Shown piece by piece: positions 60,469 through 64,000 of a DNA stretch of 64,000 nucleotides (the first letter of the stretch is position 1; each line of letters begins with the position of its first letter). A program made the position numbers and the translations under genes. The stretch covers positions 248,001 to 312,000 of the forward strand of contig NZ_JAFCJK010000005.1 in NCBI RefSeq assembly GCF_018131005.1, read 5' to 3'. The stretch is from Bradyrhizobium lablabi (GTDB lineage Bacteria; Pseudomonadota; Alphaproteobacteria; Rhizobiales; Xanthobacteraceae). The notes beneath the pieces were generated by a model. It saw nothing but the letters and a program-made list of their open reading frames with translations, ran no database searches and was not told where the DNA came from.

Positions 60469-61746
60469 TTACTCCGCCGCCTGCTTCTGTGGCGGGTTCA
60501 GCGCGCCGGAATCGTGGATTTCGGCGACCTGGTGGTCGGAGAAGCCGAGCACCTGACGCAGGATCTCGTCGGTGTGCTCGCCGAGCAGCGGAGAGCGGGT
60601 CACCTCGCTGGGGCTGTCCGACAGCTTGATCGGGTTGCCGACCGAGAGGTACTTGCCGCGGGTCGGGTGATCCACCTCGACGACGGTTCCGGTCGCGCGC
60701 AGCGACTGGTCTTCCGCGAGTTCCTTCATCGACAGGATCGGCCCGCAGGGGATGTCGTCCTTGTTGAGGATTTCCATCGCCTCGAACTTGGTCTTGGTCA
60801 TCGTCCACTGCTCGATGCGCGCGAAGATCTCGTTCAGGCGCGGCAGTCGGGCCGGCGGCTTGGCATAGTTCGGATCGGTCTTCCAGGTGGGCTCGCCGAT
60901 CACGTCGCAGATCTTCTCCCAGACCGGAGCCTGGGTGATGAAGTAGATGTAGGCGTTCGGGTCGGTCTCCCAGCCCTTGCACTTCAAGATGCGGCCGGGC
61001 TGTCCGCCACCGGAGTCGTTGCCGGCGCGCGGCACAGCATCGCCGAACGGAATGCCTTCGCCGAACTGGCTGTATTCCTTGAGCGGTCCATGGGCGAGGC
61101 GCTGCTGGTCGCGCAGCTTGACGCGCGCGAGGTTCAGCACGCCGTCCTGCATCGCCGCGGTAACGCGCTGGCCCTTGCCGGAATGGGTGCGGTGATAGAG
61201 CGCCGTGACGATGCCGAGCGCCAGATGCAACCCTGTGCCGCTGTCGCCGATCTGCGCGCCGGTGACGAGCGGCAGGCCGTCGCGGAATCCGGTGGTCGAG
61301 GCGGCGCCGCCGGTGCACTGCGCGACGTTCTCATAGACCTTGCAATCTTCATACGGGCCGGGGCCGAAGCCCTTGATCGACGCCACGATCATCTTCGGGT
61401 TGATCTGCTGGATCTTCTCCCAGGGGAAGCCCATGCGGTCCAGCACGCCGGGACCGAAATTTTCGACCAGCACGTCGCACTTCTTGATCAGCGCGGTCAG
61501 CACCTCCTTGCCCTTCGGGTTCTTGGTGTCGAGCGTGATCGAGCGCTTGTTGTGGTTGAGCATGGTGAAATACAGGCTGTCCACATTCGGGATGTCCTGC
61601 AACTGGCCACGTGTGATGTCGCCGACGCCGGGGCGCTCGACCTTGATCACGTCGGCGCCGAACCAGGCCAGCAATTGCGTGCAGGTCGGACCCGACTGGA
61701 CATGGGTGAAATCAAGAATGCGAACGCCCTTGAGCGCCTTGGTCAT
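60469..61746 (-). CDS. frc: Formyl-CoA:oxalate CoA-transferase
   Basis: 425 aa, class III CoA-transferase, matching the 428 aa of Oxalobacter FRC. MTKALKGVRILDFTHVQSGP is the N-terminal FRC signature. The catalytic Asp168 lies in GAQIGDSGTG (Asp169 in Oxalobacter), and the glycine loop is NDSGGGQPGRIL near residue 245. It moves CoA from formyl-CoA to oxalate, giving oxalyl-CoA and formate. The start has GGAGATACACG upstream. oxc precedes it by 65 bp, so the two are probably one transcript. Confidence 0.95.
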   Translation of the reverse strand: MTKALKGVRILDFTHVQSGPTCTQLLAWFGADVIKVERPGVGDITRGQLQDIPNVDSLYFTMLNHNKRSITLDTKNPKGKEVLTALIKKCDVLVENFGPGVLDRMGFPWEKIQQINPKMIVASIKGFGPGPYEDCKVYENVAQCTGGAASTTGFRDGLPLVTGAQIGDSGTGLHLALGIVTALYHRTHSGKGQRVTAAMQDGVLNLARVKLRDQQRLAHGPLKEYSQFGEGIPFGDAVPRAGNDSGGGQPGRILKCKGWETDPNAYIYFITQAPVWEKICDVIGEPTWKTDPNYAKPPARLPRLNEIFARIEQWTMTKTKFEAMEILNKDDIPCGPILSMKELAEDQSLRATGTVVEVDHPTRGKYLSVGNPIKLSDSPSEVTRSPLLGEHTDEILRQVLGFSDHQVAEIHDSGALNPPQKQAAE

Positions 61747-61811
61747 CGTGTATCTCCGTGTACTCTGTCTACCCCTGCACCCGCAGGGACGAATGGGTTG
61801 AAGGGGAGGGC

Positions 61812-63542
61812 TTACTTCTTCTTCAGGACGCTCTGCGGATTGAGATTGCCGATGCGGCCGCTCTCGGAGCCCGCCGCCGGGTCGATCACCGCGTTGATCA
61901 GGGTCGGCTTGCCGGAATCCATCGCCGCATTGACGGCGCGCTTGAGCTCGTCGGGCGAGGTCGCATTGACGCCGACGCCGCCGAAGGCCTCGATCATCTT
62001 GTCGTAACGCGCGCCCTTCACGAACACCGTGGTCGCCGGATCATCGCCGGCCGAGTTGACGTCGGTGCCGCGATAGATGCCGTCATTGTTGAAGACGACG
62101 ACGCAGACCGGCAGGTTGTAGCGGCAGATGGTCTCGATCTCCATGCCGGAGAAGCCGAAGGCCGAGTCGCCTTCCACCGCGAGCACCGGATGGCCGGTCT
62201 CGAGCGCGGCGGCAATCGCCTGGCCCATGCCGATGCCCATGATGCCCCAGGTGCCGACGTCGAGCCGTTTGCGCGGCTTGTACATATCGATCACGCCGCG
62301 GGCGAGGTCGAGCGTGTTGGCGCCCTCGTTGACCAGGATGGCGTCGGGCCGCTCCTTGATCGCATTCTTCAGCACACCGAGCGCGCCGTGATAATCCATC
62401 GGCGACTTGTTGTTCATCAGCTTCGGCGCCATCTTGGCGACGTTGTCCTCGCGCTTGGTCTTGACCGCATCGACCCAGTCGGCCGGCGGCGCGGTCCAGC
62501 CGCTGCCCATCGCCTGGTTGAGCGCCGAGACGCAGGAGCCGATGTCGCCGACCACGGGGGCGACGATTTCGATGTTGGAGTCCATTTCCTTCGGCTCGAT
62601 GTCGATCTGGATGAACTTCTTCGGCGCTTCGCCCCAGCTCTTGCCCTTGCCGTGCGACAGCAGCCAGTTGAGGCGGGCGCCGATCAGCATCACGACGTCG
62701 GAGTCCTTCAGCACGGTCGAGCGCGCAGCGCCGGCGCATTGCGGATGGGTATCGGGCAACAGGCCCTTGGCCATGCTCATCGGCAGGAAGGGCACGCCGC
62801 TCTTCTCGACGAAGGTCTTGATCTCCTCGTCGGCCTGCGCGTAGGCCGCGCCCTTGCCGAGGATGATGAGCGGGCGCTTCGCGCTCTTCAGCACGTCGAG
62901 CGCGCGCTTGATCGATGCCGGGGCGGGGATCTGCGCAGGAGCCGCGTCGATCACCTTGACCAGCGACTTCTGGCCGGCATCGGCGTTCATCACCTGGCCA
63001 AACAGCTTCGCGGGCAGGTCGAGATAGACGCCGCCGGGACGGCCGGAGACCGCGGCGCGGATGGCGCGCGCGAGGCCGATACCGATGTCCTGCGCGTGCA
63101 GCACGCGATAGGCCGCCTTGCACAGCGGCTTGGCGATCGCGAGCTGGTCCATTTCCTCGTAGTCGCCCTGCTGCAAATCGACGATCTCGCGCTCGGAAGA
63201 GCCCGAGATCAGGATCATCGGGTAGCAGTTGGTGGTGGCGTGCGCGAGCGCGGTCAGTCCGTTGAGGAAGCCGGGTGCCGACACTGTGAGGCAGACGCCG
63301 GGCTTCTTGGTGAGAAAGCCGGCGATCGCGGCCGCGTAACCGGCGTTCTGCTCGTGGCGGAACGAGATCACGCGGATGCCCGCGGCCTGCGCCATGCGCC
63401 CCAAGTCCGTGATCGGGATACCCGGCACGTTATAGATCGTGTTGATGCCGTTGAGCTTGAGCGCATCGATGACAAGGTGGAAGCCATCGGTGAGTTCTTG
63501 CTCGGTGCCCGGTGCCTCGGACTTGGTAGCGGTGTTCAGCAT
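61812..63542 (-). CDS. oxc: Oxalyl-CoA decarboxylase
   Basis: 576 aa thiamine-diphosphate enzyme. The N-terminal domain has IYNVPGIPITDLGRMAQAAG and the catalytic Glu in ISFRHEQNAGYAAAIAGFLT. The ThDP/Mg motif is EGDSAFGFSGMEIETICRYN, ending in VVFNNDGIYRG. It decarboxylates oxalyl-CoA to formyl-CoA, which Frc recycles. Relatives are activated by ADP. Its length is close to that of the Oxalobacter enzyme (568 aa). The gene lies between the GntR regulator gene and frc on the same strand. Confidence 0.96.
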   Translation of the reverse strand: MLNTATKSEAPGTEQELTDGFHLVIDALKLNGINTIYNVPGIPITDLGRMAQAAGIRVISFRHEQNAGYAAAIAGFLTKKPGVCLTVSAPGFLNGLTALAHATTNCYPMILISGSSEREIVDLQQGDYEEMDQLAIAKPLCKAAYRVLHAQDIGIGLARAIRAAVSGRPGGVYLDLPAKLFGQVMNADAGQKSLVKVIDAAPAQIPAPASIKRALDVLKSAKRPLIILGKGAAYAQADEEIKTFVEKSGVPFLPMSMAKGLLPDTHPQCAGAARSTVLKDSDVVMLIGARLNWLLSHGKGKSWGEAPKKFIQIDIEPKEMDSNIEIVAPVVGDIGSCVSALNQAMGSGWTAPPADWVDAVKTKREDNVAKMAPKLMNNKSPMDYHGALGVLKNAIKERPDAILVNEGANTLDLARGVIDMYKPRKRLDVGTWGIMGIGMGQAIAAALETGHPVLAVEGDSAFGFSGMEIETICRYNLPVCVVVFNNDGIYRGTDVNSAGDDPATTVFVKGARYDKMIEAFGGVGVNATSPDELKRAVNAAMDSGKPTLINAVIDPAAGSESGRIGNLNPQSVLKKK

Positions 63543-63604
63543 GGGCTTCGTCTCCCTGATCGTTCTTGTTCGGACGATCTGTCTGTCGTCTGAAGTGAGT
63601 GGAC

Positions 63605-64000
63605 TTAGGTGAAGAGTTCCTGGCCGTGCGCCTCGACATAGGCAGCAAGGCCGAGGGTATGGTCCCGCGCCCGCTTTTCGGCGAGTTCGGTGTCGCGCGC
63701 CTCCAGCGCCTCGATGATCGCCAGATGCTCGGGCAGGGACGTCGCGGTACGGTCCTTGCGACCGATCGTGAGCTGGCGATAGCCGCGCACATGCAGCAGC
63801 AGATCGTTGGTCAGATCGACCAGCACGGGCGATTCCGACAGCGAGATCAGCGCCTGATGGAAGGCGATGTTGGCGCGCGAGTATTCCTCGATGTGATCCT
63901 GCGGCAATCGGTCATTGTTGAAGTCTTTAAAGAAATCGCGCAGCGCGGAGATGTCCTTCTTGCGCGCCGTGGTCGTGATCAATCGTGCGGCCATGCTCTC
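63605..64000 (-). CDS. GntR-family regulator, FCD-type ligand domain (C-terminal part; cut by window edge)
   Basis: The 131 visible residues are the helical FCD effector domain: ARANIAFHQALISLSESPVL, VDLTNDLLLHVRGYRQLTIG and SLPEHLAIIEALEARDTELA. The conserved metal/ligand residues (Asp/Asn in the first helix region and two His, in NIAFHQAL and PEHLAIIE) are visible. The N-terminal winged helix lies beyond the edge, and the frame is open to the last base. It is 62 bp upstream of oxc on the same strand and is the obvious candidate to bind the TGGTAT-N5-ATACCA sites. Confidence 0.88.
   Translation of the reverse strand, partial: ESMAARLITTTARKKDISALRDFFKDFNNDRLPQDHIEEYSRANIAFHQALISLSESPVLVDLTNDLLLHVRGYRQLTIGRKDRTATSLPEHLAIIEALEARDTELAEKRARDHTLGLAAYVEAHGQELFT

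Noticed and set aside
61758..63593. Plus-strand frame of 611 codons opposite oxc
   Set aside because: oxc on the other strand is canonical; this product is His/Asp/Arg-rich without motifs.
1..64000. tRNA/rRNA genes, CRISPR arrays, transposases, phage genes
   Set aside because: Intergenic regions were read for cloverleaf signatures, regularly spaced repeats and mobile-element proteins; none was found.

Overview
The window reads as chromosomal DNA of a Bradyrhizobium-like alphaproteobacterium (order Hyphomicrobiales). This is inferred from high GC, strong third-position GC codon use, gene content (c-type cytochrome maturation, NAD-dependent molybdenum formate dehydrogenase, oxalate catabolism, heptose-containing LPS) and several intergenic palindromic repeats of the rhizobial kind. 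No tRNA, rRNA, CRISPR array, insertion sequence or prophage was seen. Both edges cut a gene.

Layout. (1) 1-18.9 kb: envelope polysaccharide region. It has an MsbA-like ABC exporter, two GalE epimerases, ADP-heptose synthesis (hldD, hldE), a heptosyltransferase-like GT9, an O-antigen ligase-like protein, and a set that looks like an N-acetyl-quinovosamine or fucosamine O-antigen initiation module: CapD/WbpM-type dehydratase, GT4, WbpV/WreQ-type reductase and a WecA/WbpL/WreU-type initiating transferase. A flippase-like membrane protein, ManC and a VanZ-like protein follow. (2) 18.9-34.2 kb: a FeuP/FeuQ-like two-component system, a conserved unknown, the ccmIEFH operon, a DegP/Do protease with a strong terminator, a second two-component system, and glnE overlapping that kinase. 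(3) 34.2-41.3 kb: fdsGBA-fdhD-fdsD formate dehydrogenase operon, divergent from its presumed LysR regulator. (4) 41.4-52.5 kb: a PAS histidine kinase (PleC/DivJ style), a CDF metal exporter, a repeat-rich spacer, then oxidative catabolic enzymes (Baeyer-Villiger monooxygenase, aldo/keto reductase, quinone oxidoreductase-like MDR, nitronate monooxygenase, ketopantoate-reductase-like protein). (5) 52.6-64 kb: oxalate locus, all on the minus strand. It holds a GntR/FCD regulator (cut by the edge), oxc, frc, a 45-codon small gene, a tctCBA tripartite transporter, two tandem OFA-type oxalate/formate antiporters and a CBS-domain protein.

How it works together. Oxalate enters by OFA antiporters, is activated by Frc and decarboxylated by Oxc to CO2 and formyl-CoA. 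Frc returns formate, which FdsGBA can oxidise with NAD+ about 20 kb away.

The most interesting signal is a dispersed palindrome, TGGTAT-N5-ATACCA (perfect in one site; variants in four more with identical spacing, plus one weak copy). It lies in front of the CBS gene, both antiporter genes and the 45-codon gene, and not in front of tctCBA. This suggests one GntR/FCD regulon that includes a small protein and a CBS protein with no known role in oxalate metabolism.
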